Made by a program: the position numbers and the translations under genes
Notes under the pieces: generated by a model
The model's input: the letters and a program-made list of their open reading frames with translations, nothing else
The model's database searches: none
What the model was told of the DNA's origin: nothing
Part shown: one piece after another, positions 1 to 8,060 of the stretch
Layout of the letters: each line of letters opens with the position of its first letter
Numbering within the stretch: position 1 is the stretch's first letter
NCBI GenBank assembly: GCA_964648695.1
Contig: CAZYLH010000017.1
Coordinates: 1 to 24,853 of the forward strand
Direction of reading: 5' to 3'
Length of the DNA: 24,853 nucleotides
Source of the DNA: UBA4292 sp964648695
Lineage (GTDB): Bacteria; Bacillota; Clostridia; Lachnospirales; Lachnospiraceae

Positions 1-112
1 GCTTGTGGGAGCGTCAAAACCGGAACAGGTTTTAAAAAACATCAAGGCCGTACAAAACATTAGCTTTAACCAAGAAGAGCTGGAGGAGATAGACAGAGTG
101 GCGATTGGCTGA
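1..112 (+). CDS. Aldo/keto reductase, C-terminal end (partial)
   Basis: The window opens inside a gene read from base 2, with its TGA stop at 110-112. The last 36 residues include LVGASKPEQVLKNIKAV and then EELEEID near the end. This is the usual ending of NADPH-dependent aldo/keto reductases: the strand carrying the IGAS-x-P-x-Q segment that contacts the cofactor phosphate, followed by the final helix. The catalytic Asp-Tyr-Lys-His residues lie outside the window, so substrate and exact subfamily cannot be told. A terminator follows within 25 bases, so this gene ends its own transcript and is not part of the defence operon downstream. Confidence 0.8.
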   Translation, partial: LVGASKPEQVLKNIKAVQNISFNQEELEEIDRVAIG

Positions 113-135
113 TTATCTTGGAACCATTTGGCAGA

Positions 136-175
136 TGTCGGAAATGCTTGGAATATCAAGCATTTCCGGCATTTT
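136..175 (+). terminator. Intrinsic terminator after the aldo/keto reductase
   Basis: The arms 136-150 and 157-171 form a stem of about 15 pairs (left TGTCGGAAATGCTTG) with one G-T pair, closing a six-base loop. A short T run (172-175) follows. The hairpin starts 24 bases after the stop codon, as expected for a Rho-independent terminator. Confidence 0.75.
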
Positions 176-444
176 GCGTTTCGGAAGATACCATGCATGT
201 CATGGCATATTGGAGACTTATTTGGATCTCAAAACTGTCAGCTTCGATAGACTCTAAGCAAAAATCCAATCATTTTTTAGCCATAGATGTTATAAAAAGG
301 ATTGACTACTACAGGGATCCATGCACTTTTGGGGACAGGAGATACAAAAGCGAACAGCGGAATGTGTGGAAGCTGTCGAAGATTTGATTTTTGAGTTGCA
401 GATGCTGTAGGTTGATGCTATGATAAAGAATATAGGTGACTGTG
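176..444. other. Intergenic stretch without a supported gene
   Basis: About 270 bases separate the terminator from the defence-operon promoter. I see no gene with a good ribosome binding site. A small inverted repeat, CCATG/CATGG, sits at 191-205. A 29-codon frame from an ATG at 321 to a TAG at 408-410 reads MHFWGQEIQKRTAE and on to EDLIFELQML. This has a protein-like amphipathic composition and could be the remnant of a decayed gene, but I recognise no family. The stretch may be the scar where the defence cargo was inserted beside the aldo/keto reductase; this is inference only. Confidence 0.4.
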
Positions 445-473
445 TTGAAGATATAAAATGATACCCTTATACT
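445..473 (+). promoter_or_regulatory. Promoter of the defence operon
   Basis: TTGAAG at 445-450 and TATACT at 468-473 are separated by 17 bases, a near-consensus vegetative promoter. The first gene starts 39 bases after the -10. The -10 lies in an AT-rich quasi-palindrome, TTATAC-TTTAAA-CTTATAA (467-486). This could be where the first gene's small helix-turn-helix product binds its own promoter, as controller proteins of restriction systems do; that role is inferred from position. Confidence 0.65.
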
Positions 474-511
474 TTAAACTTATAAATTAATAATCTGCAA
501 GGAGAATCCTT

Positions 512-721
512 ATGACAATATCAAAAGATATCAAAGTGCTATGTGTGCACTCCAATATCAGTGTTGCGAAACTTGCAAGGCGGATAGGGACTACGCCGCA
601 AAATTTCAACTCAAAAATGAAGCTGGAAAGCGTCACAATCTCTGAGTTAGAATATCTGGCGGAAACGGTGGGGTGTTCTTTTGAGCACCATTTTGTCCTT
701 CCAGATGGCGAAAAGGTCTGA
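512..721 (+). CDS. Small XRE-type helix-turn-helix protein, possible restriction-modification controller
   Basis: This 69-residue protein is little more than one Cro/C1-type helix-turn-helix domain. The segment ISVAKLARRIGTTPQNFNSK (residues 15-34) matches the turn and recognition helix of XRE regulators, and a third helix follows around residues 40-52 (ISELEYLAETVGC). It ends in a short charged tail. AAGGAG at 499-504 gives a clear ribosome binding site seven bases from the ATG. It is the first gene of the operon and ends 12 bases before the methyltransferase. By position and size it resembles controller (C) proteins that delay endonuclease expression, but it is also typical of generic small XRE proteins found beside methyltransferases. 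DNA binding is well supported; the controller role is inferred. Confidence 0.8.
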   Translation: MTISKDIKVLCVHSNISVAKLARRIGTTPQNFNSKMKLESVTISELEYLAETVGCSFEHHFVLPDGEKV

Positions 722-733
722 TAGGAGGGTATT

Positions 734-1930
734 ATGGATTTACTGCATTTCAAAGATAACGCTTCAAACCGAGATGTAATCTCCCTGTTTTCTGGGGCGA
801 TGGGGCTGGATATCGGTCTTGCGAAAGCTGGCTTAAATATTGTAATCGGGCAGGATTTTGATCCCGCCTGCGTTGCTACGATGCGTGCGAATGGGCATAA
901 GGTGCTGGGCGGGGATATCCGCGAGGTAGATGAAGCGGATTTACTGGGACAGACCGGGCTGGCGCAGGGGGAGCCCTTCCTCATTTGCGGTGGGCCGCCT
1001 TGTCAGCCATTTTCCACTGCTGGCAAGCGGATGGGGATTAACGATCCCCGAGGCAGCCTGTTCATGGATTTTATCCGAATGATTGATTATATCCGCCCAC
1101 GGTTTTTTATCATGGAAAATGTCAAAGGGATCATGTCTGCTCCACTCAAGTACACCCTGCGGACGGAACGGGATAAAAAAGATCCGGAGCAGCGGTTGGG
1201 GACTGTTTTAGATGTGATCCTCTCCGAGTTTAATAAGTTGGGATATAAAACAGTATACGGTATATTGGATGCTGTCAATTATGGAGTTCCACAATTCCGG
1301 GAACGGTTTGTTTTGATTGGAAGCCGGGATAATGAAGATATTTTCCTTCCATTCCCGACTCACTTCCAGATGCACCAAGACCCGCAATACCGCTGGCGTA
1401 CTTTGCAGGACACTATCAAAGATTTGGAATATGACTGTGGGGAGTGTGCCGTATTCAGCAAAGACCGTCTTGCATACCTTAGACTTGTCCCAGAGGGTGG
1501 AAGTTGGCGTAATCTCCCGGGAGATATACGGAAAGAGGCCATGGGCGGCGCTTATGGCTCTGGCGGCGGTAAAGTTGGCTTCTACCGACGGCTGTCTTAT
1601 AGCCAGCCATCACCGACATTAGTTACATCTCCGGTGCAAAAGGCAACCATGATGTGTCATCCGACCCAAGACCGCCCCTTGAGTGTCCGGGAATATGCCC
1701 GCATCCAGCAGTTTCCCGATGATTGGAAGTTTATGGGGTCATGCGCAGCGAAATATAGCCAGATTGGCAATGCTGTCCCGGTGGGGTTGGCATTGGCGCT
1801 GGGGAAAGTGGTACTTTCTGTTGCGGATCAATCTGCCGAAATACATACGAAACGGTTCAGAGGGACGGATATCCATCAAAAACTGAAACAAGCCATTGAA
1901 ATAGGAGGAAGCTGCTATGTCCATAAATAA
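734..1930 (+). CDS. DNA (cytosine-5)-methyltransferase of a type II restriction-modification system
   Basis: It transfers a methyl group from S-adenosylmethionine to C5 of cytosine in a specific DNA site, protecting host DNA from the adjacent endonuclease. The 398 residues carry the canonical motifs in order: I (SLFSGAMGLD, about 17-26), IV with the catalytic Cys90 (GGPPCQPFS, 86-94), VI (ENV, 128-130), VIII (QFRERFVLIG, 187-196), IX (RPLSVREYARIQQFPDDW, 314-331) and X (QIGNAVPVG, from 343). The interval 197-313 is the target-recognition region and must determine the site, which cannot be read from sequence alone. AGGAGG precedes the ATG. The 3' end overlaps the endonuclease start by 14 bases, so the pair is translationally coupled. 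The length is normal and nothing essential is missing. Confidence 0.95.
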   Translation: MDLLHFKDNASNRDVISLFSGAMGLDIGLAKAGLNIVIGQDFDPACVATMRANGHKVLGGDIREVDEADLLGQTGLAQGEPFLICGGPPCQPFSTAGKRMGINDPRGSLFMDFIRMIDYIRPRFFIMENVKGIMSAPLKYTLRTERDKKDPEQRLGTVLDVILSEFNKLGYKTVYGILDAVNYGVPQFRERFVLIGSRDNEDIFLPFPTHFQMHQDPQYRWRTLQDTIKDLEYDCGECAVFSKDRLAYLRLVPEGGSWRNLPGDIRKEAMGGAYGSGGGKVGFYRRLSYSQPSPTLVTSPVQKATMMCHPTQDRPLSVREYARIQQFPDDWKFMGSCAAKYSQIGNAVPVGLALALGKVVLSVADQSAEIHTKRFRGTDIHQKLKQAIEIGGSCYVHK

Positions 1931-2651
1931 CAGCTACAACGAAGATGCTATCGTAGAAGCAATTGCAATCGCGCTGGACAGTTTCTATACGAATCTGATA
2001 AAAAAGGTTGATAGCCTTAATGTTAAGGCCGTTATTAAGCGCAAGAACCCGTACCTGTTTCGGGCCAAAGCCATGAACGGGGCGGCTCAGATTATTGACA
2101 CAATCCTTGCTGCTTTTGTGTCCGCGTCCGAAGAAACGATTTTCGGGAATGTATTCTTTGAACCGATTGCCACCGTAGCCGCACAAGGACAGAAAGCATT
2201 AGCGGAGGGTGTGGACATCATGGTGGAACGGGACAATACTATCTATGCCATCGCGGTAAAATCTGGCACCAGCGTTTTCAATGCGGACAGCCGCAAGAAG
2301 CAGGAGCAAAATTTCATGGCAGCAAGCAAGCTGGCTCAGCAGGCGAAGAAACGCTTTGTCCCGATTGTCGGCTATGGCTATGGAAGGAAGAAATCCTCCA
2401 ACCGTGGCCTTCCCAAGTTTTACATGGAATTGGCGGGTAAGGACTTCTGGACAGAATTGACTGGCGATGAAGAGTTCTACATAAAGATAATCCGTTTCAT
2501 GGATAAGCTGCCGGAAAAGTATGTGGAGGAATTCGATACCTCCTACCAGAAAGCAGCTAACCGGCTCGTTCGCGAGTTTACCCAAGAATTCTGCTTTGAA
2601 GATGGCAGCATTGATTGGGAGAAACTTGTTAAGTTTAATTCGGGAGACTGA
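1917..2651 (+). CDS. Type II restriction endonuclease, PmeII-like
   Basis: The 244-residue protein overlaps the methyltransferase gene by 14 bases, with AGGAGG (1903-1908) setting the ATG at 1917. The order methyltransferase then nuclease, the size, and recalled similarity to PmeII-family endonucleases support a restriction enzyme that cuts the unmethylated form of the site modified by its partner. The likely PD-(D/E)xK core is EGVDIMVERDNTIYAIAVKS: Asp100 in GVD, then a strand ending in Lys115. The usual acidic residue two before the Lys is alanine (A113-V-K115), so Glu72, Glu73 or Glu82 upstream may supply the missing carboxylate. A basic YGYGRKKS segment follows the core. Nuclease function is well supported by context; the family name is from memory, and the recognition site is unknown. 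Confidence 0.75.
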   Translation: MSINNSYNEDAIVEAIAIALDSFYTNLIKKVDSLNVKAVIKRKNPYLFRAKAMNGAAQIIDTILAAFVSASEETIFGNVFFEPIATVAAQGQKALAEGVDIMVERDNTIYAIAVKSGTSVFNADSRKKQEQNFMAASKLAQQAKKRFVPIVGYGYGRKKSSNRGLPKFYMELAGKDFWTELTGDEEFYIKIIRFMDKLPEKYVEEFDTSYQKAANRLVREFTQEFCFEDGSIDWEKLVKFNSGD

Positions 2652-2676
2652 CAAACAGAATACGAGGAATTACGGT

Positions 2677-3585
2677 ATGAGGGAAGCACTTAAGAGCGCT
2701 GTAAGAAATGCTATCTTATTTGAATGTAAACTGCCACACCAAGCAAGTGGCTTAGATAAATCATGCCTCTCCTTGCAGGATGACATTTGTTTTAGCAATT
2801 CATCGCCTCAAGAAATTGCAAGAATTATATACAACGGTATCGTTGAGTTTGCAGTTAATGAATACGAGATAGACTATACAGCTTTGGAGCGTGAACAGAG
2901 GAAAGCTATAATTAGTCGAATTCGATATGATCAAACAGCGTCTAATACTACCAAACTTAAATATGGGTTTTATGGGGAAATACTTTTAGACTTGATATTG
3001 CGTGTTTTCCTGAAAACAAGTGTACTTGCTGCGCGAGGCTATTTTTATTCTCCTATTGAGAACAGTGAGGCAAAGGGATTTGATGCATTTCACATTATGG
3101 AAAGAGCAGAAAATGCGGAACTGTGGTTTGGAGAAGCAAAATTTTACTTGAAATACAATGATGCAATAACTCCCGTACTGGAGAAATTACATATATCCTT
3201 ATCCGATGAATATTTGAGTCGGAATTTAATTGCAATTATAAATGAAAGAGAGCATATTTCAACTCACAATCCCGACCTCGAAAACTTATTAGATAATTGG
3301 GAAAAGGATCCTAAAATAAATTTGGCTCAAGAAATACTGGACCGTAATATAAGGCTTATATACCCTATCTTTGTCGCATATCAGAAGAATAAAAAGGATG
3401 AATACCATCACAGTGTAAAGAAATGTATTGAATATATCGCTTCAGAATGTACCCGGCTTAATGTTGCAATTCCTGCTTCTTTCGATTACAGGCTGTTCTT
3501 TATCTTTTTGCCATTGTCCGAGGTTAAGCAAATCAAGGAGAGCGTGATACAATGGATCGACTCACAAGAACCGCTAATATCATAA
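2677..3585 (+). CDS. hamA: Hachiman system effector nuclease HamA (DUF1837)
   Basis: The 302-residue protein matches the DUF1837/HamA pattern. A helical N-terminal half is followed by a PD-(D/E)xK nuclease core with Glu101 (FYGEIL), Asp136 (KGFDAF) and Glu153-Ala-Lys155 (WFGEAKFY). It is followed, with a 34-base overlap, by a Ski2-like helicase, the two-gene layout that defines Hachiman. In studied Hachiman systems HamA is held inactive in complex with HamB and degrades DNA once the helicase senses damage or infection, so its role here is abortive anti-phage defence in the cytoplasm. The frame is open further upstream into the endonuclease gene, but the ATG at 2677 has GAGGA eight bases before it and avoids that overlap. 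Base use is AT-rich compared with the two preceding genes. Confidence 0.87.
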   Translation: MREALKSAVRNAILFECKLPHQASGLDKSCLSLQDDICFSNSSPQEIARIIYNGIVEFAVNEYEIDYTALEREQRKAIISRIRYDQTASNTTKLKYGFYGEILLDLILRVFLKTSVLAARGYFYSPIENSEAKGFDAFHIMERAENAELWFGEAKFYLKYNDAITPVLEKLHISLSDEYLSRNLIAIINEREHISTHNPDLENLLDNWEKDPKINLAQEILDRNIRLIYPIFVAYQKNKKDEYHHSVKKCIEYIASECTRLNVAIPASFDYRLFFIFLPLSEVKQIKESVIQWIDSQEPLIS

Positions 3586-5855
3586 AGACATACTACTTAT
3601 ATAAGAAACATACGTTGGACGCTGCAACTTTTGTAAAAGAAGTTTGTGGCTTTTTTGACTTTATCAAAAATGAACCCATTGCCGAATCTGATATGAATCT
3701 GCTTCTCTTTTTGGCAAACGAGGCAGGTATTCCGCAATATTTTGATTTGCTCAAAGACAAATTTACCGACTGTACAATTTCAGATGAAAATATTAAAGCA
3801 ATTACTTTAAGTGCATTGTTTTATGATTCCAGCCTCATTAGTGGGAATGGGAAATTGCATAGATACCAAAAAGATGTCATTAAGTACTTTAGGGTCGGAC
3901 AAAGGAATCGCTATGTTTTAACTGCACCGACTTCTTTTGGCAAGACTTATTTGGTTTATGAAATCATTCAAAAGATGGGGTATAAAAACATCCTTTTGAT
4001 TTTTCCGGCAATCAGCCTATTATCTGAAAACTATACACGGTTATATGAATTGGATGAATTTAAAAACTACGCCATCCATTCTTTGAGTGAAGAAGAATGT
4101 GACTTTAATCGAAAGAATATTTTTATTTTTACCCCAGAACGATTTTTATCTTTTATGGATGTACATCATCAGATTCATTTCGACTTTGCTTTTATTGATG
4201 AAGTCTACAAGATTGATAATAACTTTATCATTGACCAAGAAACATCTGGGGAAAACGAGCGGGATACGGCATATCGGTTGGCGTTAGAATATATTTGCGT
4301 ATTAGCAAGCGATATGTTATTAGCTGGGCCATATATTGCTCTTCCACAAACGGGTGATCAGCAAAAGAAATCTTTTAATGATTTTGCAATAGACAACGAT
4401 TTCGATTTTTTGCAGTATAATCATTTTGAGATTGTCAGCAAGGAATTTACTACTGTAAAAAGTAAGCGTGAATACTACATTGATGATATCCACATAGAGA
4501 TAGGAAACATAAGCAAGCATCAAAAAATTGCTAATATCATTAATGCATTAAGCACTCCCGTAGAAAACACTATCATATATTGTGGTAGACGGTCTGACAC
4601 AGAATCTTATGCCAAGTATTTACTACAAAACCAGCCTCTTATTGCCTTTTTTCAAGATAGATGTTCTGGAGTTGAAAATTATGTTTATAGAATATTTCTG
4701 GATCACATAAAAAACACTTTCGGTGAAGATTGGATAGTATTAAAAGCACTGCAAGGAAGAATTGGCATCCATCATAGCCTTATCCCTAAATATATCCAAA
4801 AGGAAATCATCAATCTTTTTAATAGTGGGATATTGTTGTGCCTGTTTTCCACGACAACCATTACCGAAGGTGTGAATACTTCGGCGAAAAACATTATTAT
4901 TACATCAAATAAAAAAGGAACTAAACCATTGAGGCCGTTTGATGCCAAGAATATAGCTGGACGTGCAGGAAGATTTTATCATCATTATTCTGGAAGGGTC
5001 ATTGACTTGAGTAATCATTTTAAGGAAATTGTCAGCGAGCAACCAGAAGTATTAGAGCACAAGAATTACGACATTGAGGTTCTCAAAACTGATGTTGATT
5101 ACCAAATTACAAAGGATAAGTATTTATCAGATAGAGAACGCCAAGATAAAGAAAATATTTCTGAACAGATTATTGATTCAGGAATTCCGTTAGATGTCTT
5201 TAATTGTTTTCGAGTCGTTGGCCCGAAAGATAAGCTAAAACTCTATGATTTTATAAAAAAAATACCCTGGTGGACAATTGAAGAAATCAAACGGGTTTCA
5301 GTGGAATTAACAAGAAGCAACGCTCATCGTTTGTATTGGCCCGGGTTCCAAGCGATTATGAATGTTATTTTCCCTATTGTAAGAGAAGAAAAACTCAAAC
5401 AGCTTATTTCGCGGCGTGCAGGGCAAAAGCAATATTCAATGGTTACCATCTTATTAAATTCATACCTTTCGGAGGGTTTCCTTGGAATGGTGGATTACTA
5501 TGTCAATCGGAAAGAGAAGCCTAAAACCAAAGATGAGGCGATACGACAGGTAGCTGATTTTGTTTATAATGTGTTCAAATATCATCTTGTGAAATATCTA
5601 GGGCTTTTCGATGTGTTTTTTCGGTATTATATATCAAAGTCCGAAAATATTGATATGGAGCAGGTTGCTGGATTGGGGCTTCTTCTTCAGAAGCTTGAGT
5701 ATAATGCGCTATCTCCCACCGCACGAAAGGTCAGTGATTATGGGGTGCCTTTTAAACTTATAGATTGTTATGATAGCGTTACCTCATATGACAAGCGCCA
5801 GTTTGACGATTACGAAGCACATATTGATCAAGAAATATCTAGGCTTATTCAGTAA
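3552..5855 (+). CDS. hamB: Hachiman system helicase HamB (superfamily 2, Ski2-like)
   Basis: This 767-residue helicase is the DNA-sensing partner of HamA. Visible motifs are a Q-motif-like HRYQKDVI (103-110), Walker A APTSFGKT (125-132), and Walker B with an unusual DEVY (216-219) in place of DEAH. LLAGPYI lies where motif III is expected, STTTITEGVN forms motif V (about 433-442), and AGRAGR forms motif VI (about 468-473). The GRAGR motif and the long helical C-terminal part (500-767) are typical of Ski2/Hel308-like enzymes. The start lies inside hamA with AAGGAG at 3535-3540, so the two proteins should be made in fixed ratio. HamB of studied systems moves along DNA with exposed ends or single strands and releases HamA on activation. 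It is full length with intact motifs. Confidence 0.88.
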   Translation: MDRLTRTANIIKTYYLYKKHTLDAATFVKEVCGFFDFIKNEPIAESDMNLLLFLANEAGIPQYFDLLKDKFTDCTISDENIKAITLSALFYDSSLISGNGKLHRYQKDVIKYFRVGQRNRYVLTAPTSFGKTYLVYEIIQKMGYKNILLIFPAISLLSENYTRLYELDEFKNYAIHSLSEEECDFNRKNIFIFTPERFLSFMDVHHQIHFDFAFIDEVYKIDNNFIIDQETSGENERDTAYRLALEYICVLASDMLLAGPYIALPQTGDQQKKSFNDFAIDNDFDFLQYNHFEIVSKEFTTVKSKREYYIDDIHIEIGNISKHQKIANIINALSTPVENTIIYCGRRSDTESYAKYLLQNQPLIAFFQDRCSGVENYVYRIFLDHIKNTFGEDWIVLKALQGRIGIHHSLIPKYIQKEIINLFNSGILLCLFSTTTITEGVNTSAKNIIITSNKKGTKPLRPFDAKNIAGRAGRFYHHYSGRVIDLSNHFKEIVSEQPEVLEHKNYDIEVLKTDVDYQITKDKYLSDRERQDKENISEQIIDSGIPLDVFNCFRVVGPKDKLKLYDFIKKIPWWTIEEIKRVSVELTRSNAHRLYWPGFQAIMNVIFPIVREEKLKQLISRRAGQKQYSMVTILLNSYLSEGFLGMVDYYVNRKEKPKTKDEAIRQVADFVYNVFKYHLVKYLGLFDVFFRYYISKSENIDMEQVAGLGLLLQKLEYNALSPTARKVSDYGVPFKLIDCYDSVTSYDKRQFDDYEAHIDQEISRLIQ

Positions 5856-6002
5856 GTGTTACACATACCTGACAGCCAGTCCCCGGTGCTGATCTATGCC
5901 GTTTGCCTATAAGACCGCTTACTTTATTGCCATATTAACTGTTATAATTTATCACTTCCATATGTTCATCCCCCATAGGGAGACCTCTTTTCCTAACTTG
6001 TT

Positions 6003-6965
6003 TTACACTGTCACAACAATCTTGCCATCCACTTGGTGATGATCCATGTCAAAAAGGGCTTTTGAGATTTCTTCAAAGGGATAGACCGCACCTATCTTAG
6101 GGGTGATCTGGTGGTCTCTTAAGAAAGAAAAAATGTCCGTCATGGTTTGGCTGGTCGGATAATTTGAAAAAAAGCCAGTTAGATATACCCCATTGGGAAT
6201 TTCTTTAATGGGGTCAAAGGCATTTAATGAATAAACGCCGCCAAGATTACCTGTGTTACAGACTATACCACCCTTTTTAATACAGCGCAGGGTGTCCCGG
6301 AGCGTTTTTGGCCCTACCAGTTCTAGGGCTTTTGTAATGCCAAAAAGGGAACCGGCAAGTGTTTCGGTATCTAAAACGGCCTGATCCGCCTCTTTTAGAA
6401 AGGGGAGCTTACTCTCTTTGTGAGTGGTGGCGATGACCAGACAGCCAAGCGCCCTTGCCAGGTGAATGGCTGCATACCCAAGCGCGCAGGTGCCGCCCCT
6501 CACCAGAAGGGTATCGTTTTTGCCTAGTTTTAAACACTCAAACAAGGAACCCCAGGCAGTGAAATAGGTTTCCGGCACTGCCGCCACCTCTGCCCAAGAA
6601 AGGTCTGTCTCCACAGGGAACACATGACTTACCGGAAGCAGCGCATACTGGGCATAGCTGCCGTTGAAACTGCGGCCCATACCTCCCATGAGGGCAACAA
6701 CCCTTTGCCCTTCATGAAAAGAACTGTCGGACGGGTCGGCCACTTCTCCAGCGCACTCAATGCCGGGGATGATGGGCTTTTTGATATAGTCTGCTTTGAT
6801 TTCACTTAGCCTAAGAAGCTGCTCCGAATGATTGAGTCCAAAAGCCTTTACCTTTACCAGTACCCATCTGGGGCGAGTCTGCGGGACGTCCACTTTAGAC
6901 AACACAACATTTTTTGCCGGTGTCGGCTCCGTCAAAACGACGGCTTTCATTGTTTTCGGAATCAT
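6003..6965 (-). CDS. Zinc-independent MDR oxidoreductase (quinone-reductase-like)
   Basis: A 320-residue medium-chain dehydrogenase/reductase. The N-terminal GroES-like domain lacks the catalytic-zinc cysteine (AFGLNHSE instead of a GICGTD-type loop). The Rossmann domain carries the dinucleotide loop GGTCALG (157-163). This fits the NADPH:quinone oxidoreductase branch, which reduces quinones or activated double bonds without metal. The ATG at 6965 has GGAGGT seven bases upstream. It also overlaps the stop of the radical SAM gene as ATGA, so the two are translationally coupled. I therefore take it as the last gene of the ACGX operon rather than an independent enzyme. A role in processing the modified peptide, or in removing reactive quinones alongside it, is inference. 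It converges on hamB across 147 bases with no convincing terminator. Confidence 0.88.
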   Translation of the reverse strand: MIPKTMKAVVLTEPTPAKNVVLSKVDVPQTRPRWVLVKVKAFGLNHSEQLLRLSEIKADYIKKPIIPGIECAGEVADPSDSSFHEGQRVVALMGGMGRSFNGSYAQYALLPVSHVFPVETDLSWAEVAAVPETYFTAWGSLFECLKLGKNDTLLVRGGTCALGYAAIHLARALGCLVIATTHKESKLPFLKEADQAVLDTETLAGSLFGITKALELVGPKTLRDTLRCIKKGGIVCNTGNLGGVYSLNAFDPIKEIPNGVYLTGFFSNYPTSQTMTDIFSFLRDHQITPKIGAVYPFEEISKALFDMDHHQVDGKIVVTV

Positions 6966-7999
6966 GGCGTTACCTCCTTCCAGCACTGGGGGTCTGCGGC
7001 GTAAAAATTGCCGTCCTTGCCGCTGGCAACCGCAGGACAACCCCGGCAGAAGGCCAGCAGTTCGCACTTGGAGCATTTTTCAAATTTCGAGTAATCCCGG
7101 TATGCCTCCATCTGACAGATCCAGACATCGGCCAGACGATCTTCAAACACATTGCCCACCTTGCTGTTATTAACCCTGCGGCAGGCATAAATATCACCGG
7201 TGGGAAGAATGGTCAGATGACAGTTGCCGCAGTTGCAACCACCGTAAATCATCCCTTCTTCCAAATCTTTAGGGATTTTAAATGCGCCGGTTTCGTATTC
7301 ATAGAGCGTCCAGAGATGATCCTTCTTGTTAAAGTAAGTCTCACAGCCCGCCGCCTCATACGCCTTAAATTTTTTGTCGCAGTCTGCCAGCAGCTTGCGG
7401 TAGCGCTGGGGTGTGACGCCTACGTCCTTCTCCTTACTGGTGGGGCAGTAGCGGGCAAAGGAAAAAACATTGACTCCGGCCCCAACCACCGCATCTAAAA
7501 TGTCTGGTACCTGGTCGATGTTGGCGTCTGAGACGGTGGTCATAATCACACTGCGAATGCCCGCTCGGTTTATACAGCCAATTTTTTCCAGCGTGATGTC
7601 AAAGCTACCCGGTTTTCGAAACCAGTCATGAGTTTTTCGCATACCGTCAAGGGACAACTGATATTTCTTACAGCCGTATTCTTTTAGCCTTAAGCAGACC
7701 TCATCATCTAAGTGGAAGGGGTTACCGAGTATAGTAAAGGGAATGTCATGCTCTTTTATGAGAGCCAGCAACTTCCAAAAATCGGGATGCAGGATGGGAT
7801 CGCCTCCGGTAATGTAGAAGTAGGGCAGCCGGTCATACACCTGGCAGAAATCCAGGCAATTATAGAAAGTGTCCTGTATCTGATCCCAGGTCATGGAGTC
7901 TAACTTTTTGCAGTTGTTCTCAGAAAAAATATAGCAGTGCTTACAGCGCTGGTCGCACTCGTCTGTGATGTGCCATTGAAAAGAAAAATATTGTTTCAT
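6962..7999 (-). CDS. Radical SAM/SPASM peptide maturase, ACGX system
   Basis: The 345-residue enzyme has the radical SAM cluster motif Cys15-x3-Cys19-x2-Cys22 (CDQRCKHC), a TGGDP motif (ITGGDPILHP) in the first half, and a Cys-rich C-terminal SPASM region starting at CNCGNC. That region continues with YACRR, CSKCELLAFCRGCP and a final PQCW, enough cysteines for two auxiliary iron-sulfur clusters. SPASM enzymes modify ribosomal peptides, for example by thioether or C-C crosslinks. The peptide gene 106 bases upstream encodes an ACGX-repeat peptide, the substrate paired with this maturase family. A GAGGG sits eight bases before the ATG. I recognise the family from the partner peptide and overall layout; the chemistry performed on the ACG repeats is not known to me. 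Confidence 0.92.
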   Translation of the reverse strand: MKQYFSFQWHITDECDQRCKHCYIFSENNCKKLDSMTWDQIQDTFYNCLDFCQVYDRLPYFYITGGDPILHPDFWKLLALIKEHDIPFTILGNPFHLDDEVCLRLKEYGCKKYQLSLDGMRKTHDWFRKPGSFDITLEKIGCINRAGIRSVIMTTVSDANIDQVPDILDAVVGAGVNVFSFARYCPTSKEKDVGVTPQRYRKLLADCDKKFKAYEAAGCETYFNKKDHLWTLYEYETGAFKIPKDLEEGMIYGGCNCGNCHLTILPTGDIYACRRVNNSKVGNVFEDRLADVWICQMEAYRDYSKFEKCSKCELLAFCRGCPAVASGKDGNFYAADPQCWKEVTP

Positions 8000-8060
8000 T
8001 TTCCATGCCCTCGCTTTTGTATTTATAAAAAATCGGATAAACCGAATAATATTTCATGTC

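Noticed and set aside
137..142. GTCGGA in the first terminator, and others at 3894, 6725 and 15232
   Set aside because: A six-base word is expected several times in 25 kb. These copies lie in coding sequence or a stem and lack the T-A-AAA flank and the -10 at 48 bases.
118..387. 89-codon open frame after the aldo/keto reductase
   Set aside because: It begins with TTG, has no ribosome binding site, runs through the terminator hairpin, and its protein shows no domain-like pattern.
321..410. 29-codon frame with protein-like composition upstream of the defence operon
   Set aside because: It is too short, has a poorly placed AGGGA and no recognised family. It is described only as a possible remnant.
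2521..2676. Upstream extension of hamA into the endonuclease gene
   Set aside because: It would overlap 131 bases of a convincing gene. The ATG at 2677 has a proper ribosome site and gives a normal HamA length.
5856..6002. Possible terminator or coding remnant between hamB and the MDR gene
   Set aside because: Only a mismatched six-base CCC/GGG hairpin without T run is seen, and the frames are short. Nothing is supportable.
6966..7076. N-terminal extension of the MDR oxidoreductase
   Set aside because: It lies within the radical SAM gene, encodes Arg/Pro-rich non-MDR sequence, and is not needed since GGAGGT precedes the ATG at 6965.
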